A stretch of 29,326 nucleotides of DNA, from contig CAYRVF010000068.1 of NCBI GenBank assembly GCA_964427535.1, positions 1 to 29,326 on the forward strand, written 5' to 3'. The stretch comes from CAYRVF01 sp964427535. Its GTDB lineage: Bacteria; Chloroflexota; Ktedonobacteria; Ktedonobacterales; JADMIN01. Below, in pieces: positions 15,033 through 22,369 of this stretch. Under the pieces are notes generated by a model that was not told the DNA's origin, did no database searches, and saw nothing but the letters and a program-made list of their open reading frames with translations. The first letter of the stretch is position 1. Each line of letters begins with the position of its first letter. The position numbers and the translations under genes were made by a program.

Positions 15033-16820
15033 CTATCCGAGGGCAACCGCAGTGTCGGCGTCAGCGTCGTTCCACAGGGACCGCATCTCGGCGGAGTGCG
15101 CCAGCAAAAAGGCCAGGGTGCCCTGCGCTTCGATGCGGCCCTCCTTCAGCACGATGATGTGGTCGGCCCGGCGCAGTGCGGCGTGACGGTGTGAGACGGC
15201 CAGGCACGTCACATCGCCGCCGGTGAGCAGACGCTCCCACAACACCTGCTCCGTCTCGACATCCAACGCACTGGACAGATCGTCGATCACCAACAGCTCG
15301 GCACCGCGCACCAGCATACGCGCTGCCGCCACGCGCTGCACCTGGCCGCCAGAGAGCTTGACGCCGTGGGTGCCAACCGGCGTCTCTAGCCCCGCTTCCA
15401 ACCACTGCAGGTCGTGCTCCAGCACGGCAGCGTGCGCGGCCGCATCGAGCGCCACACGATCGTCGGGGAGCCCCAGCAGGATGTTCTGCTTGACCGTTTC
15501 GCTGAACAGGCGCGGCACTTGGGCCGTATACGCCGCGCGGGGTGGCACGAGGAGTGCGGCCACATCATCCACGACCTGGCCGTTCCATAGGATCTCGCCT
15601 GCCTCCTTTGTCAACAGACCAAGCAGCGTCCGCAGCAGTGTGGTCTTTCCCGCTCCGATCCGCCCAGTCACCACTGTCAAGCTGCCGCGCGGCAGGCACA
15701 GGTCTATCCCCACGATCCCGCGCGCCGACCGGGGATGGCGATAGGTCAGGCCACGCGCTTCCAGGAGGACGAATCGGTCGGTCGGCCTCCGCTCGGGTGA
15801 CGACACGGTGGGCAGCGGTCCGCGCAGGTACAGCGGGGTCGGCGCCACCAGCTCGGACAATGGTGTGTCCCCCAACAAAGCGCCCATACGCGTGAAGGCT
15901 ACCCGAGTCTGCTGATAGTGAGCCAGAAATTTGCCGAGCCCATCGGTGAAGTCGGCGATGAAGCCCAGGTACGCGACGAACAGCACGAAGTCGCCCACCG
16001 TCAAGCTACCGTCGCGCAGGCCGCCTGCCGCCAGCAGCATGATCAGGCCCGTCCCGATGCTCACCATATTGCCAGTGACGGCATTGAGTGCCTGAGTCAC
16101 CACACGATCGGCTAGCATAGCGCGGCGCCGTTGTTCGCTCAGCCGCCGGAAATGCGCGACAATCCGCTCTTCGGCGCCTGCCGCCTGTATCGTCTGTACC
16201 GACGTGAGGACATCGCCGATGGCGCCAGTGACCTGGCTTGTGGCCTCGCTGCTAGCCGCACGAAAACGGCCCAAGGCATTGCCCGCCTGATGCGTCGCCG
16301 CCGCAACGAGCACGAGCGGCAGGACAGTGACCAGGCTCATGCGGACGTCGATGCGCAGGAGCACCAGAAAGGCAACCACAGCCAAGATGCCCTGGCCCGC
16401 AATCTCGTCAGACCAATCGACACTGTCCTCGGCCTGATAGGCGTCGTCGCGAAAGCGGCTGATGGCCTCGCCGACAGCATAGGGCAGCGCATGGGCGCCT
16501 GGTAGGCGCAGGACATGGCGTAGCAGGTTGCGGCGCACCAATCCGCTCATAGTGAAGCGCATGATGATCTCGACGTAGCCTGCGACGAGCCACACAATCG
16601 CGTTGGCCACGGCAATGAGCGCCAGCAGCAGGAGTAGCCCCGTCACGCCTAGAGAGATGTGCGCCTGTCCGGTCAGCGTATCGAAGAAGGAGCGGGCGAT
16701 CAGACCGGCCAACAATGTGGACATGCCTGCCGAGCCCCACAGTACCGCATGAAGCAGGTAGAGCCCGAGCCGGTAGCGCGCCATCCGCGCTACATAGCGC
16801 CATGTCGGAAACGGCTTCAC
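15033..16820 (-). CDS. ABC exporter half-transporter with degenerate catalytic site
   Basis: A 595-residue membrane-plus-ATPase fusion of the heterodimeric exporter type. Residues 1-310 form the six-helix exporter domain. The ATPase has Walker A GRIGAGKT (386-393), the Q-loop TAQ, signature LSGGQ (489-493), Walker B LLVIDD (509-514) and switch His544. The catalytic glutamate after Walker B is Asp514, the change seen in the non-hydrolysing half of pairs such as TM287/288 and BmrC. The signature is canonical, so it can complete the active site of its partner. The start is GTG at 16820, overlapping the partner's TGA by three bases (GTGA), with GGAGG seven bases upstream, which implies translational coupling. 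The substrate is unknown; drugs, lipids and peptides are all exported by this family. Confidence 0.92.
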   Translation of the reverse strand: MKPFPTWRYVARMARYRLGLYLLHAVLWGSAGMSTLLAGLIARSFFDTLTGQAHISLGVTGLLLLLALIAVANAIVWLVAGYVEIIMRFTMSGLVRRNLLRHVLRLPGAHALPYAVGEAISRFRDDAYQAEDSVDWSDEIAGQGILAVVAFLVLLRIDVRMSLVTVLPLVLVAAATHQAGNALGRFRAASSEATSQVTGAIGDVLTSVQTIQAAGAEERIVAHFRRLSEQRRRAMLADRVVTQALNAVTGNMVSIGTGLIMLLAAGGLRDGSLTVGDFVLFVAYLGFIADFTDGLGKFLAHYQQTRVAFTRMGALLGDTPLSELVAPTPLYLRGPLPTVSSPERRPTDRFVLLEARGLTYRHPRSARGIVGIDLCLPRGSLTVVTGRIGAGKTTLLRTLLGLLTKEAGEILWNGQVVDDVAALLVPPRAAYTAQVPRLFSETVKQNILLGLPDDRVALDAAAHAAVLEHDLQWLEAGLETPVGTHGVKLSGGQVQRVAAARMLVRGAELLVIDDLSSALDVETEQVLWERLLTGGDVTCLAVSHRHAALRRADHIIVLKEGRIEAQGTLAFLLAHSAEMRSLWNDADADTAVALG

Positions 16821-18619
16821 TGTGCGACCTCCTCAGGAGCGACCCGCAACAGCTGGGCGAAGTGCGAGGCCGGATCCGCAGCCAAGGCGAGCCGCGGACC
16901 ATGCTCGCGCACACACCCATCCTCCAGAACCAGGATATCGTCGGCATACGCGACCGTGGCCAGTCGGTGCGCCACGATGATGCCAGTACGGCCCTCCAGC
17001 AGCCGTCCCAGCGCGGTATGCAGCAGACGCTCAGTCGCTGGGTCGAGCCGTGAGGACGCCTCGTCAAGGATCACAATGTCGGGGTCGCGTAGAAAGATGC
17101 GCGCGCACGCCAGCACCTGGGCCTGCCCAGCGGAGAGGCGTGTGCCGCCAGATCCTACGGGGGTATGGAGTCCATGCGGCAGCGCACGCAGCCAGCTCCC
17201 CAGGCCCACGGCGTCCAGCACGGCGTGGACTCGGTCATCCGAAACGCTGTCGTCAAAGAGCGTCAGGTTGTCGCGCACGCTGGCATTGAAGAGATGCACG
17301 TCCTGGGTGACCAAGCCAATGCGGGAGCGCACCGCTGCGAGTCGTACTGCCCGCAGGTCTACACCTCCCAGGCGCACCACACCTGTCGACGGGTCGCAAA
17401 AGCGCATGAGTAGCCGCGTCAGCGTCGTCTTGCCGCCGCCGCTCGGTCCCACGATACCGAGCACGCGGCCGGGCTCCAGACGCACACTGACGTGGCGCAA
17501 GACCGGGACGTCTTCCGCATAGGCAAACGACACTGATTCTAGCTCTACCGCCAGCGGGCCTGGCGGCAGCGCGGCGCCAGGCCCATCAGCTAGCCGTGGC
17601 GCGGTGCCCAATAGCGCCTCGACGCGGCCTATGCTGGCATCCGCCTGCTGCAGGTCCTGCACTTCGCGGCGGAACTGGTCCGTTGGCTGGCGCAGCATCT
17701 CGGTATATTGGAAGATGAGGTAGACCGTTCCGATGGTCAGCGCGCCGTCCTTGTAGAGCATGGCGCAGAGGGCAAAGGCGACGACAACGCCGAGTGCGAA
17801 CAGTCCCGAGCTGGTAGCGGCAATGGCGTAGCCCCACATCTGCGCTGTGCGCGTCACGGCCAGCCACGTTCGCATCATCTCGGCGCATCGGCGCAGCACG
17901 AACGCGCTTGCCCCGCTAGACTTGACATCCTCCAGACCCGCCAGATATTCGCTCAAGAAGCCGTAGAATTCGGCGCTGGACTGGCGCTCCGCGGCCCACG
18001 AAGGCGTGGCGATGGCACGGATGCGCAGTGTGGTCGTCAGGCCCAGTGCGACAAAGACGCCAAGCCCCAGCCCCACCCGCCAGTCGATGTGTGAGACCAG
18101 GACCACAATGCCCACCATCAGGATGCCATTGCCGACTACGTAGACGACAAACCGTGAGAAAAACCGGGACAGCGTGGCGACGTCACCGTCCACCCGCTCG
18201 ATCAGTTCCCCCGCGGTGTGCTCCGTATGAAACGGAGCATCCAGCCGCAGCAGGTGCGCGACGAGGTCGGTGCGCAGCGCGTTGGTCGCCGCCCAGCTTA
18301 CACGTTCGGCCACGTAGGTTTCGGCGATGGCCAGCGCTTGAGTTGCCAGGGCCAGGCCCACGGCAAGCAGCGCCAGGAAGATCAGATCGTGTTGCGAGCC
18401 GTGGGAGATGGCCTCATCGATGAAGCGGCTCGTGACGAGCGGCGTGACCACCTGCAGGCAGATCGTGCTGCCCAGGATCGCCGCCAGCAGGCTCATCGAC
18501 AGCCACTGGGGGCGCAGGTAGAGTGTCAGCAGCCGCCAGTAGCGATGCAATGTGTTCAGCCAGCGCGGAAGCACGACAGCGTGTGCGGAATTGTACTCAG
18601 TGGAGAGTTTTTCGTCCAT
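16817..18619 (-). CDS. ABC exporter half-transporter with intact catalytic glutamate
   Basis: First gene of the exporter operon, 600 residues. The exporter membrane domain covers about 20-320. The ATPase has Walker A GPSGGGKT (391-398), signature LSAGQ (495-499) in place of LSGGQ, Walker B IVILDE (515-520) with the catalytic Glu, and switch His551. Paired with its neighbour it gives one consensus site (its Walker A/B plus the partner's LSGGQ) and one degenerate site (partner's Asp plus its own LSAGQ), the textbook arrangement of heterodimeric exporters. I place the start at ATG 18619, with AGGATGG upstream; ATG 18625 is also possible. The frame continues upstream to a TTG at 18781, but that would run through the attenuator and has no ribosome site. 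It is preceded by the long leader described separately. Confidence 0.92.
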   Translation of the reverse strand: MDEKLSTEYNSAHAVVLPRWLNTLHRYWRLLTLYLRPQWLSMSLLAAILGSTICLQVVTPLVTSRFIDEAISHGSQHDLIFLALLAVGLALATQALAIAETYVAERVSWAATNALRTDLVAHLLRLDAPFHTEHTAGELIERVDGDVATLSRFFSRFVVYVVGNGILMVGIVVLVSHIDWRVGLGLGVFVALGLTTTLRIRAIATPSWAAERQSSAEFYGFLSEYLAGLEDVKSSGASAFVLRRCAEMMRTWLAVTRTAQMWGYAIAATSSGLFALGVVVAFALCAMLYKDGALTIGTVYLIFQYTEMLRQPTDQFRREVQDLQQADASIGRVEALLGTAPRLADGPGAALPPGPLAVELESVSFAYAEDVPVLRHVSVRLEPGRVLGIVGPSGGGKTTLTRLLMRFCDPSTGVVRLGGVDLRAVRLAAVRSRIGLVTQDVHLFNASVRDNLTLFDDSVSDDRVHAVLDAVGLGSWLRALPHGLHTPVGSGGTRLSAGQAQVLACARIFLRDPDIVILDEASSRLDPATERLLHTALGRLLEGRTGIIVAHRLATVAYADDILVLEDGCVREHGPRLALAADPASHFAQLLRVAPEEVAQ

Positions 18620-18655
18620 GACCATCCTGTGTCGTCGTGAGAGAGCCACTAGCGT

Positions 18656-18675
18656 CAGGGGAAAGCTGTCCCCTG
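18656..18675 (-). promoter_or_regulatory. Leader hairpin close to the ABC start
   Basis: CAGGGGA and TCCCCTG pair perfectly (seven bases, six-base loop), 36 bases upstream of the start at 18619. It follows the attenuator stem and could influence ribosome access or RNA stability. No U-run follows. Confidence 0.4.
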
Positions 18676-18710
18676 GAATCAGCGGCGTCTCTACGCGGAA
18701 CGCGAGGATG

Positions 18711-18751
18711 GAAACACAAAACCAGCCACAAAATGGGGCATGAGTGGCTGG
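18711..18751 (-). terminator. Intrinsic terminator inside the ABC leader (attenuator)
   Basis: On the minus strand CCAGCCAC (18751-18744) and GTGGCTGG (18729-18722) form a perfect eight-base stem with a 14-base loop. The sequence then runs straight into TTTTGTGTTT (18721-18712). This is the form of a Rho-independent terminator, about 90 bases before the first ABC gene and in its direction. The loop is longer than usual, so strength is uncertain. Confidence 0.6.
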
Positions 18752-18803
18752 GGCAGGAAGGGGCGCACAAAACGGCCACAAAGCGCCTGCGCGCGCCGGT
18801 GGC
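18744..18803 (-). promoter_or_regulatory. Competing RNA segments forming an antiterminator
   Basis: Transcript order: segment 1 GCCAC (18803-18799), segment 2 GTGGC (18779-18775), segment 3 with GCCAC (18748-18744), then segment 4 GTGGCTGG (18729-18722). Segment 2 can pair with 1, which leaves 3 and 4 free to form the terminator, or with 3, which blocks it. The 1:2 hairpin gains support from GCGC/GCGC inside its loop. Segment 2 lies in a near-copy of the terminator's 3' arm and U-run: GTGGC, a short gap, then TTTTGTG in both. The core pairings are only five bases, so this is a model from sequence. Confidence 0.42.
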
Positions 18804-18815
18804 TACCGTCGTATC

Positions 18816-18839
18816 TCATGAGTGGGCAGCAAACGACAT
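18816..18839 (-). other. Seven-codon ORF just before attenuator segment 1
   Basis: ATG opens MSFAAHS and stops at TGA, 12 bases before segment 1, so a ribosome here would cover that segment. Its stop overlaps another ATG (ATGA at 18819-18816) whose frame, 42 codons, crosses the terminator. Upstream is GGGCGGG, a poor ribosome site, so translation is unproven. Confidence 0.18.
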
Positions 18840-18902
18840 CAGACCCGCCCAAGACAGCCTATGGGCGCTGCAATGACGTCAGCCCAACTCCGATGACGGG
18901 AA

Positions 18903-18986
18903 TCACTCCGCGTGGAAATGTGGCGCGCACTCTCCTGCGTTGGTCCCACCGCTGATGCGGGGAAGCTGAGTTGCCAATGCGGGCAT
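18903..18986 (-). CDS. 27-residue peptide upstream of the ABC exporter genes
   Basis: The ORF is short, but it has the best ribosome site in the window: AAGGAGG seven bases before the ATG, behind a near-consensus promoter. The peptide starts MPALATQLPRISGG and ends ECAPHFHAE; it has one Cys and two His, no membrane segment and no recognisable family. Its position, first in the transcript of a two-gene exporter, suits a leader peptide that senses translation-blocking drugs. It stops 99 bases before attenuator segment 1, farther than in classic leaders, so the link would need extra folding. The alternative, a secreted peptide precursor carried by the exporter, lacks support: no modifying enzyme or double-Gly leader is clear (one GG occurs at residues 13-14). 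Confidence 0.5.
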   Translation of the reverse strand: MPALATQLPRISGGTNAGECAPHFHAE

Positions 18987-18993
18987 GTGTGCG

Positions 18994-19000
18994 CCTCCTT
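18994..19000 (-). promoter_or_regulatory. Very strong ribosome binding site
   Basis: The minus strand reads AAGGAGG, complementary to the 16S rRNA 3' end, with an ideal seven-base spacer to the ATG at 18986. It is stronger than the sites of the exporter genes downstream. Confidence 0.65.
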
Positions 19001-19020
19001 CGACTATCGAACGTGGGCAA

Positions 19021-19049
19021 AGCGTACCATGCGGCGTGAGAGGCGTCAA
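19021..19049 (-). promoter_or_regulatory. Sigma-70-like promoter of the ABC exporter operon
   Basis: TTGACG, a 17-base spacer and TACGCT, with TGG before the -10 box. The start falls near 19014, which gives a leader of about 395 bases before the first exporter gene. Confidence 0.62.
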
Positions 19050-19157
19050 GCCGCGTACAGGCACTCGTCGGTGACAACCAAGATGGTGCCTGGCGCATCC
19101 GCCAGCGACACGCACCTGTACGGCACAGACGCCCATCTGTTGCGGGCGAGAGTCGCC

Positions 19158-19622
19158 TTAATCGCGCGGCGGCATCTGGCCTTGGGCGCGCCAGTTCTCC
19201 GCCGCTTCGTCCATAAGTGCGAGCAGGCGGTTGAGCTTGTCTTCGATGCGCGTGATGTTGCTGCGGTTCTTCTCATAGGCGGCGGGGTGGAGCTCGCGGA
19301 CCCACGCTTTCAAGTCGTCGTCGGGGATGTCGAGCCACTTGAGATCGGCCTGAATGCGCAGGTGGACCCTGTACGCCGGATCGTGTTGCTTGCGGCCCGA
19401 CCCTGTGTCCTCCGCAGGCGCTTCCTCGGCCTCGCGCGCGGCCGCCGACTCACGTGCCAGCTTCTCGACATCACCTGCGCGGAAGAAGCTGCCTTTGCCC
19501 ACGCCGGGATACGCGCGCAGGCGGCCCTCCGCTACCCAGCCAAGCAGAGTGGCGCGGTCGATACCTAGGCGGCGGACCGCCTCACCCTCGTCGATAAAGG
19601 CGAATCGCCCTGGCCCGGTCAT
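19158..19622 (-). CDS. Helix-turn-helix protein (MerR/excisionase-type) with conserved C-terminal region
   Basis: A 154-residue protein. Residues 8-55 form a winged HTH like the MerR/excisionase group (EAVRRLGIDRATLLGWVAEGRL, then a basic GKGSFF turn and the DV.KL end). An acidic Ala/Glu linker follows (57-75). The C-terminal part (80-150) is helical, with several Trp and Arg residues, and has no ligand-binding signature I know. It may bind DNA, though the target is not evident. Its ATG overlaps the rsmD TGA by four bases (ATGA), so it is the last gene of that operon and likely coupled in translation. It ends 108 bases upstream of the ABC operon promoter, which it could regulate, but nothing in the sequence shows that. 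Confidence 0.78.
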   Translation of the reverse strand: MTGPGRFAFIDEGEAVRRLGIDRATLLGWVAEGRLRAYPGVGKGSFFRAGDVEKLARESAAAREAEEAPAEDTGSGRKQHDPAYRVHLRIQADLKWLDIPDDDLKAWVRELHPAAYEKNRSNITRIEDKLNRLLALMDEAAENWRAQGQMPPRD

Positions 19623-20245
19623 GGTTGTTCTCGCTCCTGAAGTACCGATACTTGCGGGTTGCTCTCTGTCTCGGGCGCCGCCTGCTGGCGTCGCTCGTAG
19701 AAGACGAGCAGTGTGCTGCCATACCGCCGCTGGTCCGTTTCTTCCAGCGTGGTGAGGGTCAGCGCGTCGAGGTCGCCACGTTCGCGAGGGTGGATCTGCA
19801 CGATCACTTGTCCTCCCGGCGGCGTAAGTGGCGCGGCGTCGAGCTGCGCGAGCGCGCGGGCCGCCATTCCCTGATACTGCGGCGGCGCGACATAGATGAT
19901 GTCGAAGGTACGCCCCGCCGCGGCTGCCCCCTCCAGGAACCGGAAGGCGTCAGCACGCACAGTCTCCGCGCGGTCCGCCAGCCCGGTGATGGCGAGATTC
20001 TCGCGCACCAGCGCGAGCACCTGCGGACTCATCTCGACGAAGGTCGCCGATGTCGCCCCCCGGCTGAGTGCTTCGATGCCGACGCCGCCCGTCCCGGCGA
20101 ACAGGTCGAGAAACGTCGCATCCTCAACATCGCCGTTGAGGATGTCGAAGAGCGCGGTCTTCACGCGGTCCATCACCGGCCGTGTGCCCGGCGACTTGGG
20201 CGACTTCAGCTTGCGGCCCTTCGCCGCCCCGGAGATAACGCGCAT
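19619..20245 (-). CDS. rsmD: 16S rRNA (guanine966-N2)-methyltransferase RsmD
   Basis: RsmD methylates G966 of 16S rRNA during small-subunit assembly. The 208-residue product is of normal length. It begins with the family's MRVISGAAKGRKL, has TRPVMDRVKTALFDIL (21-36) and the SAM motif FLDLFAGTGGVGIEALSRGA (45-64). Motif IV, which should read DPPY or DPPF, is APPQ here (120-123, in YVAPPQY), so the usual acidic residue at the catalytic site is missing. Everything else fits the family, so I keep the name. The start is Met at 20245, with GGGGGAG six bases upstream and only two bases after the previous stop; a longer frame has no support. Middle gene of a three-gene operon. Confidence 0.9.
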   Translation of the reverse strand: MRVISGAAKGRKLKSPKSPGTRPVMDRVKTALFDILNGDVEDATFLDLFAGTGGVGIEALSRGATSATFVEMSPQVLALVRENLAITGLADRAETVRADAFRFLEGAAAAGRTFDIIYVAPPQYQGMAARALAQLDAAPLTPPGGQVIVQIHPRERGDLDALTLTTLEETDQRRYGSTLLVFYERRQQAAPETESNPQVSVLQEREQP

Positions 20246-20247
20246 GA

Positions 20248-21717
20248 CTAGCTCCCCCGGCCGTTCGATGACCGGCTCGCCGTCGACCGGCTGCGTGGCG
20301 CGGGCGGCGCGCTGCCATCCACGGGCTGGGCGGCGATTTGTGCGCGCGCACGCTCGGCCCGTAGCGCTGCGAGCACCTGTTCCGCCTCGTCGACAAACTC
20401 GTCGCGCTTGCCCCAACTAATGAGCGCGTCGAGTTGTTCGGCGCTGAGACGCTCCGGCGGAATCCGCCAGACGCCACGAACAAGCGCTGCCGACTGCTGC
20501 GCGCTGAGCTGGCCGACAATGATGTTGTCGTATGCCGTTCGCTGGTAGGCCGAGGCCGGACCTCCGCCCACGACGCCGCGCAATTGCCCCAGCCGCTGCA
20601 TCGCCGTCGCTGCCGCTGCATTCGGCAGAGGACCGCTGGCTGGCGCTGGCTGGGCCGGTTGCGCGGCGGGTGGCTGGGCCGGCGCGGCGGGCGCCGGTGT
20701 CGCCTCGACCCGTGGTGGCAGCGCGTCGAAGTCGGGAATGTCAGCCAGATCCGCGCTCAAGTCTCCCAGCGAATCACTCCACTCGTCCGCGTCGTGTGAT
20801 GAGCCTGCCGCGGACGCGCCCGCCACCGGTGCGGCATCGTCCTCGTCGTCGGGACCGTCATCCAGCGAGAACGTGAAGCCAGTGTCGTCCTCCTCCTCGA
20901 AGAATCGAGGCGACGACTGCGGCTCGGCGCGCGCCGGTGCGGGTGCCGATGCGGGCTCTGGGTGAGTGGGTGGCGGGGCGTCTTCGCGCATGAGCTGGCG
21001 TCGCAGCACCTCCAGCGACTCACGCAGGTGCAGGCCAGTCAGGCTACGCACGCCGAGCCGGTCCATCGCCTGCTTCGGATTCAGCCCCAGTTGCGCTACG
21101 GCGGCGATGAACTCCGGGCGAGTCATGTCCGCGGCCCCGGCAGGTACCGAAGGCTTCGGCAATGGCCCACTTGGACGCGCGCGTGCGGGCTCTGCCAGCG
21201 GCCCACTCGGACGCGCACGACCCGGCTCGCTCGTGACTGCCGGGGGCGTCTGCCGGGGCAACGGATGCGTCGGCGCGGTTGTCCGTTGCGGCGGTGCTGG
21301 TGGTTCCGGTGCGGACGTGTGAGTGTCGGCCCGGCTGGTGCCGCGCGGCCGCTCGGGCGCTTCGGGAACTGGCGATGGATGGCTCTCGGCTGGCGCGGTC
21401 GGAGCAGCGGCCTCCGGAGCGGGTGGAGATGGCACGCTTTCGGGTTCGGGCATGCTCGGCGTCGGTACGGGTACGGCTGGAAGAGCTGGCGCCGGGGCAG
21501 CACCTGTGCCGAGGGCGGCGGCGACACGCATATCCAGATGCTCACCTAATCGGAGCATCGCCGCATCGGCCTCGCCCAGCAGCGCCTCGACCTCTTTCGC
21601 CGAGGCGCCAGGCGTCAGCGGGATGCCGATCTCGAGCGTGCGGGTCTGCCCGTTCACCGTGAATGTCGCGGATTGTCGCAGCCAGATGGTGTTCCGCTGG
21701 TAGTCGTCCTCTCGCAC
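20248..21717 (-). CDS. Hypothetical low-complexity protein, first gene of the rsmD operon
   Basis: I do not recognise this 489-residue protein. The N-terminal 65 residues look folded, with beta strands around ATFTVNGQTRTLEIGIPLTP and a helix ending LGEHLDMRV. About 130 residues rich in Pro, Ala and Ser follow. A helical patch near 200-250 (LGLNPKQAMDRLGVRSLTGL) may be a small binding module. Then comes an acidic stretch, another Pro/Ala-rich linker, and a helical end (about 425-475) with SAEQLDALISWGKRDEF. There is no signal peptide or membrane segment. The start is GTG at 21717, with GAGG six bases upstream; an in-frame GTG at 21759 has no ribosome site. It ends two bases before rsmD. Confidence 0.75.
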   Translation of the reverse strand: MREDDYQRNTIWLRQSATFTVNGQTRTLEIGIPLTPGASAKEVEALLGEADAAMLRLGEHLDMRVAAALGTGAAPAPALPAVPVPTPSMPEPESVPSPPAPEAAAPTAPAESHPSPVPEAPERPRGTSRADTHTSAPEPPAPPQRTTAPTHPLPRQTPPAVTSEPGRARPSGPLAEPARARPSGPLPKPSVPAGAADMTRPEFIAAVAQLGLNPKQAMDRLGVRSLTGLHLRESLEVLRRQLMREDAPPPTHPEPASAPAPARAEPQSSPRFFEEEDDTGFTFSLDDGPDDEDDAAPVAGASAAGSSHDADEWSDSLGDLSADLADIPDFDALPPRVEATPAPAAPAQPPAAQPAQPAPASGPLPNAAAATAMQRLGQLRGVVGGGPASAYQRTAYDNIIVGQLSAQQSAALVRGVWRIPPERLSAEQLDALISWGKRDEFVDEAEQVLAALRAERARAQIAAQPVDGSAPPAPRSRSTASRSSNGRGS

Positions 21718-21787
21718 GCTCCGCCTCGCTTCTCGCCCGCTCGTAGTGGAGTCCCGCACCGTCCGCGCGACTCATGCTTAGCATTCT

Positions 21788-21793
21788 ATTATA
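21788..21793 (-). promoter_or_regulatory. -10 box of the rsmD operon
   Basis: The minus strand reads TATAAT, a full consensus match, about 70 bases before the GTG at 21717. No clear -35 lies at the right distance. It is back to back with the promoter at 21859-21887. Confidence 0.5.
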
Positions 21794-21858
21794 CGCTTCG
21801 CCGGACCGCATGGCTCGCTTGACGGAGCTATCCGGGAGTTTTTGGCGGTTCTGACGCG

Positions 21859-21887
21859 TTGCGAGCGCCAGCGCGGAATGCTATACT
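21859..21887 (+). promoter_or_regulatory. Sigma-70-like promoter for the hotdog-fold gene
   Basis: TTGCGA, a 17-base spacer and TATACT. The start near 21894 rules out the earliest in-frame codons and supports GTG 21950 as the gene start. Confidence 0.6.
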
Positions 21888-21949
21888 CGCCTGAGCCTAT
21901 AGGGCGGAAGTTGAGGAGCTTGAGGAGCAGGAAGGATCGCGGGAAGCCG

Positions 21950-22354
21950 GTGAGCGATACTCCGTCCGCACGCGTCGGCGCGACCCTCACGCTGACCAAG
22001 CAACTCTGCGACGCGGATCTCGCGCTATTCAGCCTGGTCATGGGTGAGCTCGATGTCTCGCAAGAGCACACGATCCCGTCCGCTCCTGTGCCACGGCAGA
22101 TTGTGCCGCTCGCCGTGCTCTCCGCGCTGCTCACGGCGGTGTCAGCGCGCCATGCGGTGCGACCTGGGATGGCCCGGATCACCTGGCAGCAGGTACAGTT
22201 TCACGAGCCCGCCTACACCGAAGAAACGCTCGTCGCCACCGCGCGTGTGTCCGAGCACGATGAGGCGCGTGCGATACTGCGTATCGCCGCGTCTTGCGCG
22301 ACCGAAGATGGTCGTGTGCTGGCCGAAGGCGAGGTCCTGCTCGACGAGAGGTAG
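21950..22354 (+). CDS. MaoC-like hotdog-fold protein lacking the usual catalytic motif
   Basis: A 134-residue protein with the layout of a single MaoC-type hotdog domain: a start strand (ATLTLTKQL), then DLALFSLVMGE in the place of the family's FA.LTGD, a central helix (VPLAVLSALLTAVS), and three long strands to the end. In MaoC hydratases the loop after GD reads about NPxH and supplies the catalytic Asp and His; here it is GELDVSQEH, so the Asp is shifted or lost and hydratase activity is doubtful. It may bind an acyl-CoA-like ligand or be structural. The start is GTG at 21950, with GGGA nearby; the ribosome site is only fair. It is transcribed away from the rsmD operon and followed by repeats. 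Confidence 0.68.
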   Translation: MSDTPSARVGATLTLTKQLCDADLALFSLVMGELDVSQEHTIPSAPVPRQIVPLAVLSALLTAVSARHAVRPGMARITWQQVQFHEPAYTEETLVATARVSEHDEARAILRIAASCATEDGRVLAEGEVLLDER

Positions 22355-22369
22355 TTGCGGGCCGCTTGT

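Noticed and set aside
18620..18781. Longer N-terminus (54 residues, TTG start) for the first ABC gene
   Set aside because: It would translate through the terminator stem and has no ribosome site. ATG 18619 aligns better with the expected exporter start.
18903..18986. Lantibiotic or other modified-peptide precursor
   Set aside because: There is one Cys only, no clear leader/core structure, and no modifying enzyme or protease gene nearby. Kept only as an alternative.
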